DNA of 64,000 bases from Planktomarina sp. (GCA_020630015.1 JAHDCF010000006.1:1-64000), one strand, 5' to 3'; positions 34,294 through 43,439 are shown, counted from the stretch's first letter. Notes: generated from the sequence alone by a model not told the origin. Program-made: numbers and translations.

Positions 34294-34989
34294 ATGAACA
34301 ATGGTTTGCAGTTTGATTTTTGCGCGATCCCCCTTTGGGCCTTGCCCAGCGGCGGCCTGTGGTGGCCGGACGTGCAGGTATTGTGTGTTTCTGACCTGCA
34401 TTTGGGGAAGTCCGATCGGATTGCGCGGCGAACAGGTGCCATGTTGCCCCCCTATGAAACCACAGAAACTTTGGACAAACTGGCGACCTTGATTGATCAA
34501 CTTGAACCGCAAACTGTGATTTGTCTGGGGGATAGTTTTGATGATTTAGCCGCCGCCGACAGTTTGGATGTCGGGCATCGCCTGACGTTGGCGCGGCTTC
34601 AGGCCGGGCGGCGTTGGGTTTGGATCGAAGGTAATCATGATCCCGGCCCCGTTGAATTTGGCGGCGATCATTTGGAAATGCTGAACATCGAAGGATTGGT
34701 GTTTCGCCATATTGCGGATCCAACGATCACTGGTGAAATTTCGGGTCATTATCATCCCAAGGTTCAGGTGCCGGTGCGGGGCCGTCATATCAGCAGGCCA
34801 TCCTTTTTGGTGGATCAGACACGGATAATATTGCCGGCTTTTGGGGCCTATACCGGCGGTTTGCGATGCACCGATCCCGTGTTGCAGGGCTTGATGAAAG
34901 CGGATGCCCACGCCATTCTGACAGGGAAGACCAGTCGTATGGTCCCAATGCCAAGGGTGAAAAATGAAACGCATTCACGACAGCTTTGA
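34294..34989 (+). CDS. pdeM: ligase-associated phosphoesterase PdeM
   Basis: A 231-residue calcineurin-like metallophosphoesterase. Metal-binding motifs are SDLHLGK (D34, H36), GDSFDD (D80), EGNHDPG (about 110-116) and SGHYHPK (about 149-155). It is the PdeM member of the ligase-associated DNA-repair cassette. The frame reaches 34228 and overlaps the helicase end; ATG at 34294 is preferred because the family begins near there, though the ribosome site is weak. The downstream thioesterase gene overlaps it by 26 bp. Confidence 0.88.
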   Translation: MNNGLQFDFCAIPLWALPSGGLWWPDVQVLCVSDLHLGKSDRIARRTGAMLPPYETTETLDKLATLIDQLEPQTVICLGDSFDDLAAADSLDVGHRLTLARLQAGRRWVWIEGNHDPGPVEFGGDHLEMLNIEGLVFRHIADPTITGEISGHYHPKVQVPVRGRHISRPSFLVDQTRIILPAFGAYTGGLRCTDPVLQGLMKADAHAILTGKTSRMVPMPRVKNETHSRQL

Positions 34990-35365
34990 TCGGCAATCCA
35001 TGATGACAACGCTTGGGGCAACTTTGGGCAAAATTGCCGATGGCCATGTTGAAATTCATGCACCGATTTTACCGTCTTCACAACAACAGCACGGGTATGG
35101 GCATGCGGCCTTGACCTTTGCCATTGGGGACAGCGCGGCGGGGTATGCCGCCCTTACCACGATGGCCCCAGACCAAGAGGTTTTAACGGCAGAGATGAAG
35201 ATTAACTTGTTATCCCCCGCGGCCAAAGGGCCATTACGGGCCGTAGGGCGCGTGATAAAACCTGGTAAACGCTTGGTCGTCGTTCAGGCAGAGGTTTTTG
35301 ACGGGCAAACGCAGGTTGCGTTGTTGCAAGGAACGATGGTGCCCGTGGGGAATGGAACGCGTTAG
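34964..35365 (+). CDS. PaaI-family hotdog thioesterase
   Basis: A 133-residue hotdog-fold protein of the PaaI/DUF4442 type: SQQQHGYGHAALTFAIGDSAAGYAA (about 38-62) carries the usual HG and aspartate, and MKINLLSPAAKGPLRAVGRVIKPGKRL covers the central strands. Likely hydrolyses an acyl- or aryl-CoA. It overlaps pdeM by 26 bp, so co-translation is probable, but no functional link to DNA repair is known. Confidence 0.85.
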   Translation: MKRIHDSFDRQSMMTTLGATLGKIADGHVEIHAPILPSSQQQHGYGHAALTFAIGDSAAGYAALTTMAPDQEVLTAEMKINLLSPAAKGPLRAVGRVIKPGKRLVVVQAEVFDGQTQVALLQGTMVPVGNGTR

Positions 35366-35476
35366 GCAAAAAATCCCAAAACTGTGGTGAAACCATTTGA
35401 AATCAGATGGCTGTATGCAATCGCCAGTTTTTGAACGAAATAGTCAGAAAATGAACCAAAGTGGATCATGTCTGTC

Positions 35477-36649
35477 CTAAGCTGCCATCACCCGACGTTC
35501 GGACAGCGATTGTGCCAATTTGCAAATCTCTTGTCCCAGGGCGTTACGCGGTTCAATTGCCGACATTGGGGCAAAACTTTCGCTGGAACCCACTTGTGCG
35601 CCACCATCGGGCAAAACCAATGATACAGGCTGTCCCGCGGCGATGCTTAACCGTTCAATATCTGCGACAGCGGTTTTTGACGCGCGATTCGCGATAAAGC
35701 GCATTTTTTCCAACGGCAAACCTTCCCCCAAGCAAGTTTGGCGGAAGCGATCCACAAGGGCGGATGCCTTTTTGCTGGGAATGACGGGGCAATAAATCGT
35801 GTCGGCCCAGTCAAATACAACATGTGTCCATTCAGAGAATGACTTCGGCATATCAACCACAACGTAATCAAATTGCGTTTGGGCCATGGCCAAAAGGCGG
35901 ATCAAACCGTGTGGGCTGATGGAATCCAGCGGGATGACATCGGCAGGGGCGGTTAAAACCGACAAGTTTGGACCGACAGATTGCAAAATGCCTGTCATCC
36001 AATCTTGATCAACGATTTCTGCGTCAAACAGCAAATCCAACACGGCTTCACTGGGGTGCAGGCCAAGTTCCATGCCGATGCTGCCAAATTGAACATCAAG
36101 ATCAATCAAGCAAACAGTGCCTGTGTTAAGGGCGGAAAGTTCGCGGGCAAGGTTCACCGCCAAAGTGGATGAACCGGCACCACCGGCAATACCCTGAACG
36201 GCAAATACGTCACCTTTTTGGGCGGTACGCCCCAAGGGTTGGGCAAGATCGGGTGCGATTTCAGCCAAGGAAATCGCCAAATCACCTTCTTGCAGGGGGT
36301 ATTCCATATGCGGTGTCGCGCCACAGTGGGTCAGCTGGTATATTTCTAGATCAGTCAGGTCTTCTGCCACCAGAAGGGTGGGCAGGCCAATGCGTTGTGC
36401 CTTGGCGATAACCTGTTCCACCTGTGCCATGTCTGACCGGTCGTCTTCATCGGCGGCAACAATCAAAAGTTTCATATCGCAGGCATCCGCGGTGCCCAGA
36501 AATGAATTTGTCTCAACCAAGGTCAATTCGCCCCAGTTTTCACCAAGTTCGGTATGAAGATCCTCTACCAAAAGCGAAAATGCGCTAAGATCACGGGCCG
36601 CAAGGCATACTTGCGGTTGGGTCACTTCGGTGGTCAGTCGAGCGTCCAT
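35477..36649 (-). CDS. CpaE-like pilus assembly ATPase
   Basis: A 390-residue MinD/ParA-superfamily protein of the CpaE/TadZ type, which places Flp (Tad) pilus machinery at a cell pole. Residues about 10-125 form a receiver-like domain and the ATPase follows, with a deviant P-loop GIAGGAGSSTLAVNLA (153-168) lacking the Walker lysine, as in other CpaE proteins. IDLDVQFGSIGMELGL and DYVVVDMPKSFSEW are the later motifs. ATG at 36649 has AGGA upstream. It follows a small Flp-like pilin gene; no CpaF ATPase or secretin is in the window, so this is an orphan pair here. Confidence 0.85.
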   Translation of the reverse strand: MDARLTTEVTQPQVCLAARDLSAFSLLVEDLHTELGENWGELTLVETNSFLGTADACDMKLLIVAADEDDRSDMAQVEQVIAKAQRIGLPTLLVAEDLTDLEIYQLTHCGATPHMEYPLQEGDLAISLAEIAPDLAQPLGRTAQKGDVFAVQGIAGGAGSSTLAVNLARELSALNTGTVCLIDLDVQFGSIGMELGLHPSEAVLDLLFDAEIVDQDWMTGILQSVGPNLSVLTAPADVIPLDSISPHGLIRLLAMAQTQFDYVVVDMPKSFSEWTHVVFDWADTIYCPVIPSKKASALVDRFRQTCLGEGLPLEKMRFIANRASKTAVADIERLSIAAGQPVSLVLPDGGAQVGSSESFAPMSAIEPRNALGQEICKLAQSLSERRVMAA

Positions 36650-36809
36650 AGGAATATCCTGCCTGATTTGAGGTCTTGCAGGCCTCTCACCGCCTGTGAC
36701 CAATTATTGTTGGTGTCAGGAATTGCACCACAAAAAGGCAAGAATGAGACGAATTTAGATAAATTTGTGAAAAAAGTGCCGAAAGGCCCTATTTTTATAG
36801 AGATTTTCG

Positions 36810-36977
36810 TTAGTTCATTTCTGATGTCGCGGTTTTGGGCTGCAAGCTTGGCTCATAAAGTGATGCAGACACATTCGACAGCACAACAACCGCGATGCCA
36901 ACGATGGCGATCGTCAATACCAACCAATCCAAGGTCACTGCCCCTGTTTGGTCTTTCCAGAAAGATGTCTGTTTCAT
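36810..36977 (-). CDS. small Flp-like pilin with DW core
   Basis: A 55-residue protein: a short basic leader to G12, then AVTLDWLVLTIAIVGIAVVV, a hydrophobic helix, and a short polar tail. This layout matches type IVb Flp prepilins cleaved after Gly by a TadV/CpaA peptidase, but positions +5/+6 are D-W, not the usual E-Y. ATG at 36977 has AAAGGACG about 10 nt upstream. The frame is open to 37100, but the longer form lacks a signal. Next gene downstream is a CpaE-like ATPase. Relatives with VTVDW cores seem common in roseobacters. Confidence 0.7.
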   Translation of the reverse strand: MKQTSFWKDQTGAVTLDWLVLTIAIVGIAVVVLSNVSASLYEPSLQPKTATSEMN

Positions 36978-37044
36978 GACATTGACGTCCTTTTGCGTTT
37001 CACCCCGCCCATTCGCCATGGATTTGGGGCAAGAATGCGGCGGG

Positions 37045-37066
37045 TTCTGACAAATTCTGGGACAAA
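37045..37066. repeat. direct repeat upstream of the pilin gene
   Basis: TTCTGACAAA (37045-37054) directly followed by TTCTGGGACAAA (37055-37066), a near-tandem repeat in the divergent region between the Flp-like pilin and the transglycosylase. Could be an operator. Confidence 0.3.
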
Positions 37067-37167
37067 TCGGTGTCATTGGGCCCCAATCCGCCAAGAACAC
37101 GACAAAAGGTGACGGAATGAAATTTGCCTGCTATGCATGCGTCAAAAATGACTGAGGTTGGTTAGAT

Positions 37168-37998
37168 ATGTCGTTCACCGTGTTGAGTGCTGCTGTTTTA
37201 CTGGGATTGGCCCCGCTTGAGGTTCGGCAACAAGAGATGTCCCCGATGGTTCATCAGGTACAGTTGGCCCCGCCGACGCCGGGTGTTCCGCGCAACACAA
37301 GCCCAAGTCGTTCAACACCCCGCCGCCCAGTGCGTGTTCCGCAGGCCGTGGTGGCCCCAGCACCCGCCCCAACGCCCGCAAACCCATCAGCACCACAAGT
37401 GCCTTACCAAGAACAATATACTTGGTTTTGGGATAAGGTTTCGCGCGAATACGATGCCGCCAACCCCGCACGTTTGGCCAAAGTAGAAGCAGTTATTGCC
37501 AATCCTCCGGCCGGTGCCAAAGCAATTTCAAAACCCTCTGCCAGTACGTTGTCACGTATTGCCAAAGATCATAACGCCGCTTTGCAGGATGCATATCTGA
37601 AATATGACGTCAGCCCGGCTTACCTTATTTCTTTGATTTGGGCTGAATCCGCCGGCAATCCCAAGGCAATCAGCAGTGCCGGGGCAGGGGGATTGATGCA
37701 ATTGATGCCGGGAACGGCAGATCGGTTTCAGGTCAAAGATCGGTTTGATCCAAAAGACAGCATTCGTGGTGGTGCGGAATATTTATTTGTTTTGTTGACG
37801 TTATTTCGCCAAGACCCCCTGTTGGCTTTGGCAGGATATAACGCGGGTGAAAATGCCGTGATCAGTTATGATGGCATTCCACCGTTTCGCGAAACTCGTG
37901 ATTATGTGCCCAAGGTAATGGCCGCATGGACAGTGGCCAAAACCTTGTGCGTGACACCACCGGCCGCGGTCACCGATGGGTGCGTTTTCAGATCTTAA
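37168..37998 (+). CDS. lytic transglycosylase (SLT domain)
   Basis: A 276-residue protein with a weak N-terminal signal (about 1-18), a proline-rich linker (about 35-78) and a C-terminal SLT lysozyme-like domain (about 140-262). The catalytic glutamate is E160 in [25 protein letters not shown] and [11 protein letters not shown] complete the family pattern. It cleaves peptidoglycan glycan strands, often to let envelope machines through. It is divergent from the pilin/CpaE-like pair, so a role in pilus passage is possible. Its TAA overlaps the stop of the convergent CoA-transferase gene. Confidence 0.88.
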   Translation: MSFTVLSAAVLLGLAPLEVRQQEMSPMVHQVQLAPPTPGVPRNTSPSRSTPRRPVRVPQAVVAPAPAPTPANPSAPQVPYQEQYTWFWDKVSREYDAANPARLAKVEAVIANPPAGAKAISKPSASTLSRIAKDHNAALQDAYLKYDVSPAYLISLIWAESAGNPKAISSAGAGGLMQLMPGTADRFQVKDRFDPKDSIRGGAEYLFVLLTLFRQDPLLALAGYNAGENAVISYDGIPPFRETRDYVPKVMAAWTVAKTLCVTPPAAVTDGCVFRS

Positions 37999-38618
37999 AC
38001 GATTGTGGCTTCGGTTGCCGCGCGCAGTTCATCTTCGCTTACGCCCTGTGCGGTTTCAACAATCCTCAGACCGCCGTCGACCACATCCAAAACCCCAAGA
38101 TTTGTGATTATACGATCCACTACGCCCTGACCGGTTAAAGGCAGGGTACAGGATTTCAGCAATTTGCTTTCACCCTTTTTGTTGGTGTGATCCATCACCA
38201 CAACCACACGGCCAACACCGGCAACCAAATCCATTGCGCCGCCCATGCCTTTAACCAGCTTGCCGGGGATCATCCAATTGGCCAAATCCCCATTTTCGGC
38301 CACTTCCATGGCCCCCAAAATCGCCATGGCAATTTTGCCGCCCCGGATCATTCCAAAGGATGTGGCAGAATCGAAATAGGCGGTTTGTGGCAATTCTGTA
38401 ATTGTTTGTTTGCCCGCATTGATCAGGTCTGGATCAATGGTTTCTTCGGTGGGGAAAGGCCCCATGCCCAGCATACCGTTTTCCGATTGCAAGGTCACTT
38501 CAACCCCATCCGGGATATAGTTCGCCACCAACGTGGGAATCCCGATCCCAAGGTTCACATATGTGCCGTCTTCCAGTTCTTGTGCCGCGCGCGCAGCCAT
38601 TTGATTGCGATCCCACAT
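37995..38618 (-). CDS. 3-oxoacid CoA-transferase subunit B
   Basis: Beta subunit of a class I CoA-transferase moving CoA from succinyl-CoA to acetoacetate or another 3-oxoacid. The 207-residue protein has [10 protein letters not shown] and the catalytic glutamate in [12 protein letters not shown] (E46), then GGMDLVAG-like [18 protein letters not shown] at 38618 follows TGAGGA and lies 4 nt after the subunit A stop. Whether it is ScoB, AtoA or PcaJ cannot be settled; similarity to ketone-body type is favoured. Confidence 0.9.
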   Translation of the reverse strand: MWDRNQMAARAAQELEDGTYVNLGIGIPTLVANYIPDGVEVTLQSENGMLGMGPFPTEETIDPDLINAGKQTITELPQTAYFDSATSFGMIRGGKIAMAILGAMEVAENGDLANWMIPGKLVKGMGGAMDLVAGVGRVVVVMDHTNKKGESKLLKSCTLPLTGQGVVDRIITNLGVLDVVDGGLRIVETAQGVSEDELRAATEATIV

Positions 38619-38622
38619 GTCC

Positions 38623-39336
38623 TCAGCCCCCCTGAACAGTGCGCTGTTCAATGCGCTTTTCATGTGTGCCTTGCACCAAGCGATGCACATAAATACCGGG
38701 CAGGTGGATGCTATCAGGATCCAACGATCCGGTTGGTACGATTTCTTCAACCTCCATGATGCAGGTCTTGCCACACATAGCCGCAGGCGGGTTAAAGTTC
38801 CGCGCTGTTTTGCGGAAAATTGCATTGCCGGTTTCGTCGGCCTTCCACGCCTTTACGATGGACAGGTCGGCGAACATGCCTTCCTCCATTATATAGGTTT
38901 CCATTGCCCCGTCTTTGCCGGTTGGGAATTCTTTGTGTTCTTTGCCTTCGGCGATCACGGTGCCAACACCGGTTTTTGTATAAAATCCAGGGATCCCATG
39001 GCCCGCGGCCCGCATGCGTTCGGCCAAAGTGCCTTGTGGGTTAAACTCTAATTCCAACTCACCTGACAAATATTGCTGCATGAAGGTGTCATTTTCACCA
39101 ACATAAGATGAGATCATCTTTTTCACTTGCCGAGTCTGCAACAAAATCCCAATACCAAAATCATCCACGCCAGCGTTGTTTGAGGCGAAGGTCAAATCTT
39201 TGGTGCCTGCTTCTTTGATCGCTTGCAAGCTCAACTCTGGAATGCCGCACAGGCCAAAGCCTCCGGCGGCGATAAACATCCCATCAAACAGCAAGCCATC
39301 CAAGGCTTCGGCTGCTGAACCATAAATCTTTTTCAT
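38623..39336 (-). CDS. 3-oxoacid CoA-transferase subunit A
   Basis: Alpha subunit partner of the adjacent subunit B. The 237-residue protein has [12 protein letters not shown] (23-34), [21 protein letters not shown] and the [26 protein letters not shown] block. The frame is open to 39504, but ATG at 39336 has GGGGGACC upstream and begins the conserved MKKIY. The two subunits are translated in tandem, allowing stoichiometric assembly. Confidence 0.92.
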   Translation of the reverse strand: MKKIYGSAAEALDGLLFDGMFIAAGGFGLCGIPELSLQAIKEAGTKDLTFASNNAGVDDFGIGILLQTRQVKKMISSYVGENDTFMQQYLSGELELEFNPQGTLAERMRAAGHGIPGFYTKTGVGTVIAEGKEHKEFPTGKDGAMETYIMEEGMFADLSIVKAWKADETGNAIFRKTARNFNPPAAMCGKTCIMEVEEIVPTGSLDPDSIHLPGIYVHRLVQGTHEKRIEQRTVQGG

Positions 39337-39396
39337 CGGTCCCCCAAAACATGTTTGGCGCAATCTATACCGTGATCGCACCAAGCGAAAGACCAG

Positions 39397-39430
39397 CTTC
39401 TTTTTTTGTCCAGAAATACTCTTGGGGGAT
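39397..39430 (-). repeat. dispersed intergenic repeat, copy B
   Basis: Read on the minus strand: CAAGAGTATTTCTGGACAAA followed by AAAAGAAG. It shares AGT-T-T and GGACAAA with copy A at 14607-14637, and like it lies after transcription-stop hairpins and before a co-oriented gene (here topA to the CoA-transferase). Confidence 0.45.
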
Positions 39431-39450
39431 TGAATGCCCCGTAGGGGCAA

Positions 39451-39473
39451 AAAGGGGGCCAACAGCCCCCTTT
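39451..39473 (-). terminator. topA terminator
   Basis: 9-bp perfect stem AAAGGGGGC with GCCCCCTTT, followed on the minus strand by TTTTTGCC. A second stem GCGGGC-AAA-GCCCGC (39488-39502) lies closer to the topA stop and a third GCCCC-GTA-GGGGC (39436-39448) just beyond. Confidence 0.8.
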
Positions 39474-39511
39474 CGAATTCATCAAGCGCGGGCAAAGCCC
39501 GCACATTTCGA

Positions 39512-42073
39512 TTATGCTTTTTTCTTCGCGGTGGCCTTTTTCTTGGTCACCTTTTTACCCGATTTGGCGGCACGCTCGGCGATCAGTTCAACCGCTTGGC
39601 TGAGCGTCAGATCGGCGGGGGCGATCGTTTCCGGAATGGTGGCATTGATCTTTTCCCACTTTACGTAGGGCCCGTATTTGCCGTCATAAACGGCTACTGG
39701 CCCACCCGCATCGGGATGATCCCCAAGTTCATGGATGGGTTTCGCGGCCCGGCCACGGCCACCGCGGCTTGCAACCTTTTCGGCAATCAATTGAACCGCG
39801 CGGTTCATGCCCACGGTGAACACCTCTTCGATGCTTTCAAGGTTGGCGTTTACGCCGCCACGGTCTGATGTGCTCTCGGCGTATTTGATGTAAGGTCCAT
39901 ATCGTCCGATGTTGGCCCAGACATTTACCCCATCTTCCGGGTGCGGGCCAATCAAGCGCGGCAACGTCAGAAGTTTAACGGCTTGTTCCAAATCAACTTC
40001 CGCCGGGTTCCAATCCTTGGGTACAGATTGCCGAGGTGGCTTTTTAACCTCTTCGGTGACGGCACCACGTTGCACATATGGCCCAAAACGGCCTTTGAAG
40101 ACACGGATTTCATCCCCGGCGTCTTCCCCCAACAACTTGCCATCCGGTGGGATGTCGCCGCCTTCGGGTTCTGCACCCGGCGGGCCGAAAGGCCGCGTAA
40201 AGCGACACTCTGGATAATTCGAACACCCGATGAAGGCACCACCTGAACGGGCTGTTCGGATCGAAAGCCGCCCATTGCCGCAGTTCTTACACTGTCGCGG
40301 ATCAACGCCCGGTTCCTCTATGGGAAAGACATGGGGTTCCAAAACTTCGTTAATCTTTTCCAACACTTCTGTGATGGATCGATCCATTGCTTCATCGATG
40401 GCAATTTTGAAATCCTGCCAAAACCCTTCGAGAACCCGTTTATATTCACGATCGCCTGCAGAAACATCATCCAACTGATCTTCCAGATTTGCTGTGAATT
40501 CATATTCCACATAACGTTTGAAGAAATTGGATAAAAACGCAGTCACCAACCGCCCCTTATCCTCTGGAATAAGGCGATTTTTGTCTTTGCGAACATATTC
40601 ACGATCTTGAATCGTTGTGACAATGCTTGCGTATGTGGATGGACGGCCGATCCCCAATTCCTCCATCCGTTTTACAAGGCTGGCCTCGGTATAGCGGGGT
40701 GGGGGTTGGGTGAAGTGCTGTTCAGGGGTGACAGATTGCTTTTGCGTTGCATCCCCTTGCAGAATTTGTGGAAGACGCTTGTCATCGTCATCCACCACGG
40801 CATCGTCGCGGCCTTCTTCATACACCCGTAAAAATCCGTCAAACAACACCACTTGGCCAGAGGCGCGCAGCCCCACTTGGCCATCTGCACTGCCCACTTC
40901 AACCGTGGTGCGTTCCAATCGGGCGCCTTCCATTTGGCTGGCCAACGTCCGTTTCCAGATCAAATCATACAGCTTGCGTTGATCGGCATCTGTGATTTTC
41001 AGATCCTCTGCCGCCTGTGACATATCTGTGGGGCGGATACATTCGTGCGCCTCTTGCGCGTTTTTCGCTTTGTTTTTGTAAACGCGGGCGGATGACGGCA
41101 CGTAATCTGCGCCGTAACGTGCCCCGATGGCATCGCGGGCTTGGGCCACGGCTTCTGGTGCCATGTCGATCCCGTCTGTCCGCATGTATGTGATGTGTCC
41201 GGCCTCATACAATCTTTGAGCACAGCTCATGGTTTGTCGCGCGCCAAATCCGAATTTTCGGCTGGCCTCTTGTTGGAGGGTCGACGTCATAAATGGTGGG
41301 GCTGGGTTGCGGCTGGCCGGTTTGGCTTCAACCGATGTGACGCTTAAATCACGCGAGGTGATGGCCTGAACGGCCAATTCTGCCTCGGTCGCGTTTGCGA
41401 TGTCGAATTTATCCAGCTTTTTGCCACCCAACACGGTCAGGCGGGCTTCGAATTCTTGGCCGCGCGGTGTGGCAAGGACGGATTTAACCGACCAATATTC
41501 ACGCGCATTGAATGCCTCGATCTCCATTTCGCGTTCGACGATCAGGCGCAAACACACCGATTGAACGCGCCCCGCGGATTTCGCACCCGGCAGACGGCGC
41601 CATAAGACAGGGGATAATTTGAAACCCACCAAATAATCCAATGCGCGGCGCGCCAAATAGGCATTCACCAATGGCTCATCCACTTGGCGTGGGTTTTTCA
41701 TCGCCTCGGTTACAGCTGTCTTGGTGATGGCGTTAAAGACAACGCGGCTGACGGGCGTATCCTTTTTGATCGCCTTGCGTTTGCGCAGGGCTTCTTCAAG
41801 GTGCCAACTGATTGCCTCTCCCTCGCGATCGGGGTCTGTTGCAAGGATCAGTTCATTGTCGTTTTTCAAGGCATCTGCGATGGCCTTTACATGCTTTTTG
41901 CTGTCGCTTGCGACCTCCCAAAGCATGTCGAAATCATTTTCAGGATCAACCGATCCGTCTTTTGGGGGCAGGTCTCGAACATGGCCGTAACTGGCCAATA
42001 CCGTATACTCTGATCCCAAATATTTGTTTATTGTCTTAGCCTTAGCCGGCGATTCAACAACAACAACTGCCAT
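39512..42073 (-). CDS. topA: DNA topoisomerase I
   Basis: Relaxes negative supercoils by single-strand passage. The 853-residue protein starts with a TOPRIM domain (VVVVESPAKAKTINKYLG; ATDPDREGEAISWH at 78-91), carries the catalytic tyrosine Y296 in GHITYMRTDG, one clear four-cysteine zinc finger near 590 (CKNCGNG ... GCSNYPEC), repeated GRYGPYI/GKYGPYVKW modules, and a lysine-rich tail. The layout is that of alphaproteobacterial TopA. dprA is upstream by 89 bp on the same strand, a common pairing. Confidence 0.97.
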   Translation of the reverse strand: MAVVVVESPAKAKTINKYLGSEYTVLASYGHVRDLPPKDGSVDPENDFDMLWEVASDSKKHVKAIADALKNDNELILATDPDREGEAISWHLEEALRKRKAIKKDTPVSRVVFNAITKTAVTEAMKNPRQVDEPLVNAYLARRALDYLVGFKLSPVLWRRLPGAKSAGRVQSVCLRLIVEREMEIEAFNAREYWSVKSVLATPRGQEFEARLTVLGGKKLDKFDIANATEAELAVQAITSRDLSVTSVEAKPASRNPAPPFMTSTLQQEASRKFGFGARQTMSCAQRLYEAGHITYMRTDGIDMAPEAVAQARDAIGARYGADYVPSSARVYKNKAKNAQEAHECIRPTDMSQAAEDLKITDADQRKLYDLIWKRTLASQMEGARLERTTVEVGSADGQVGLRASGQVVLFDGFLRVYEEGRDDAVVDDDDKRLPQILQGDATQKQSVTPEQHFTQPPPRYTEASLVKRMEELGIGRPSTYASIVTTIQDREYVRKDKNRLIPEDKGRLVTAFLSNFFKRYVEYEFTANLEDQLDDVSAGDREYKRVLEGFWQDFKIAIDEAMDRSITEVLEKINEVLEPHVFPIEEPGVDPRQCKNCGNGRLSIRTARSGGAFIGCSNYPECRFTRPFGPPGAEPEGGDIPPDGKLLGEDAGDEIRVFKGRFGPYVQRGAVTEEVKKPPRQSVPKDWNPAEVDLEQAVKLLTLPRLIGPHPEDGVNVWANIGRYGPYIKYAESTSDRGGVNANLESIEEVFTVGMNRAVQLIAEKVASRGGRGRAAKPIHELGDHPDAGGPVAVYDGKYGPYVKWEKINATIPETIAPADLTLSQAVELIAERAAKSGKKVTKKKATAKKKA

Positions 42074-42162
42074 AATTTATTCCAATTTCTATCGCCTGTT
42101 TGAAGCGTCAAAATGGAGGAGGCTGCGAAATTGTCAATGCAACCTCGTCAGGTTTTCGTGAA

Positions 42163-43329
42163 TTAGTTGCGGGGAATTTTGACAATCATACCCCCCGACT
42201 GTCGTTCAACTTCCCCTTGGATTTCCAATTCGATCAATGCACTGCTCAGGTCTGAGGCAGGCAATTTCAAGTCGCGCCCCAGCTGATCTTCCAGGGTTGG
42301 CGCGGGCCCAAGGCGGGACAGAATTTTCTGGTGCAAAGCCGCAATTTTGCGCAGGGGTTGATGTGTAAATGGGGTTGCGTCCTCAGCAACTTTCGTTGGT
42401 TTTTGTACGGGTGTCGGCAAAGGTATGGGAACGGCTGTGTTTTGCAAAATATCCAAAACATCTTGGGCGGTTCTGACCAAGGTTGCCCCATCACGGATCA
42501 ACATATTGCAACCCGCCGCACGCCCATCAACCGGATGGCCCGGAACCGCAAGAACATCGCGGCCTTGATCCAAAGCTTGCTTTGCCGTGATCAAAGTGCC
42601 GGATTTTGCGGCTGCTTCCACCACCACCACCGCCTTGGACAGGCCTGATATGATCCGGTTGCGGCGCGGGAAATGGCGCGCTTGGGCCTGTAGGCCAATG
42701 GGTTGTTCTGAGATACGCACACCTGCGGATAAAATTTGGCGGCCAAGTTGGGCATTTTCTTCTGGATAGACGCGATCAACACCCCCGGCCAAAACCGCCG
42801 CCGTTCCTTGTTCCAAGGATCCGATATGGGTGGCGGTATCCACCCCACGCGCAAGGCCAGAGACCACAGTCACACCTGCCTGTGCCAAATCATAGGCCAA
42901 TTTGCGGGCCATGCGGGTGCCGTTTGACGATGCGTTGCGGGCACCAACGATGGCCACACATGGTTTTTGCAGGATTTCCACGTGCCCTAATGTCCAAATC
43001 ACTGGAGGCGCATCTGACACAACGGCAAGGGGGCTTGGAAAATCTGGATGATCGTGTGGGATCAGTTGCGCACCGAGGGCCAATCCCGCCCTGTATTCAC
43101 CTTCGGCCTGATCCCACGAACACGGGGCATAGGATTTTAACCCTCGATCACGCGCGATCTGGGGTAACGCCCCCACCGCCGCGCGCGCAGATCCATAATC
43201 TTTCAAAAGCCTGTGAAACGTGGCGGGCCCAACACGCCGCGATCGCAAGAGGCGAAGTCGCCAAATCAGTTCGTCTTCCGAAGTGGGTGGGAGTGGGGGG
43301 TGACCGGAAGAAGGTTTCCAACCGTCCAT
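42163..43329 (-). CDS. dprA: DNA-processing protein DprA
   Basis: Loads RecA on incoming single-stranded DNA during transformation or gene-transfer-agent uptake. The 388-residue protein has an N-terminal SAM-like region (1-70), the Rossmann domain with VGARNASSNGTRMA (128-141) and SGLARGVDTATH, the FPRRNRIISGLS block and a C-terminal winged helix (about 325-388). ATG at 43329 has GAGG 6 nt upstream; a TTG two codons earlier is less likely. TTAA-N6-TTAA lies 44 nt upstream. In Rhodobacter, dprA is under CtrA control, making this site notable. Confidence 0.93.
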   Translation of the reverse strand: MDGWKPSSGHPPLPPTSEDELIWRLRLLRSRRVGPATFHRLLKDYGSARAAVGALPQIARDRGLKSYAPCSWDQAEGEYRAGLALGAQLIPHDHPDFPSPLAVVSDAPPVIWTLGHVEILQKPCVAIVGARNASSNGTRMARKLAYDLAQAGVTVVSGLARGVDTATHIGSLEQGTAAVLAGGVDRVYPEENAQLGRQILSAGVRISEQPIGLQAQARHFPRRNRIISGLSKAVVVVEAAAKSGTLITAKQALDQGRDVLAVPGHPVDGRAAGCNMLIRDGATLVRTAQDVLDILQNTAVPIPLPTPVQKPTKVAEDATPFTHQPLRKIAALHQKILSRLGPAPTLEDQLGRDLKLPASDLSSALIELEIQGEVERQSGGMIVKIPRN

Positions 43330-43373
43330 GTGCAACCTCGCCGTCTTGCCTTCGCACGGTAAAGTTGAAAAGG

Positions 43374-43387
43374 TTAACGAAAGTTAA
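43374..43387. promoter_or_regulatory. CtrA-like half-site pair before dprA
   Basis: TTAA-CGAAAG-TTAA; the consensus for the cell-cycle regulator CtrA is TTAA-N7-TTAA, so the spacer is one base short. Position in the dprA upstream region agrees with known CtrA control of dprA in Rhodobacter. Binding is unproven. Confidence 0.4.
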
Positions 43388-43439
43388 ACAATGTGATGCA
43401 AAATCAAATTAATTTTTCGACAGCACGGTTGTCAGCACC

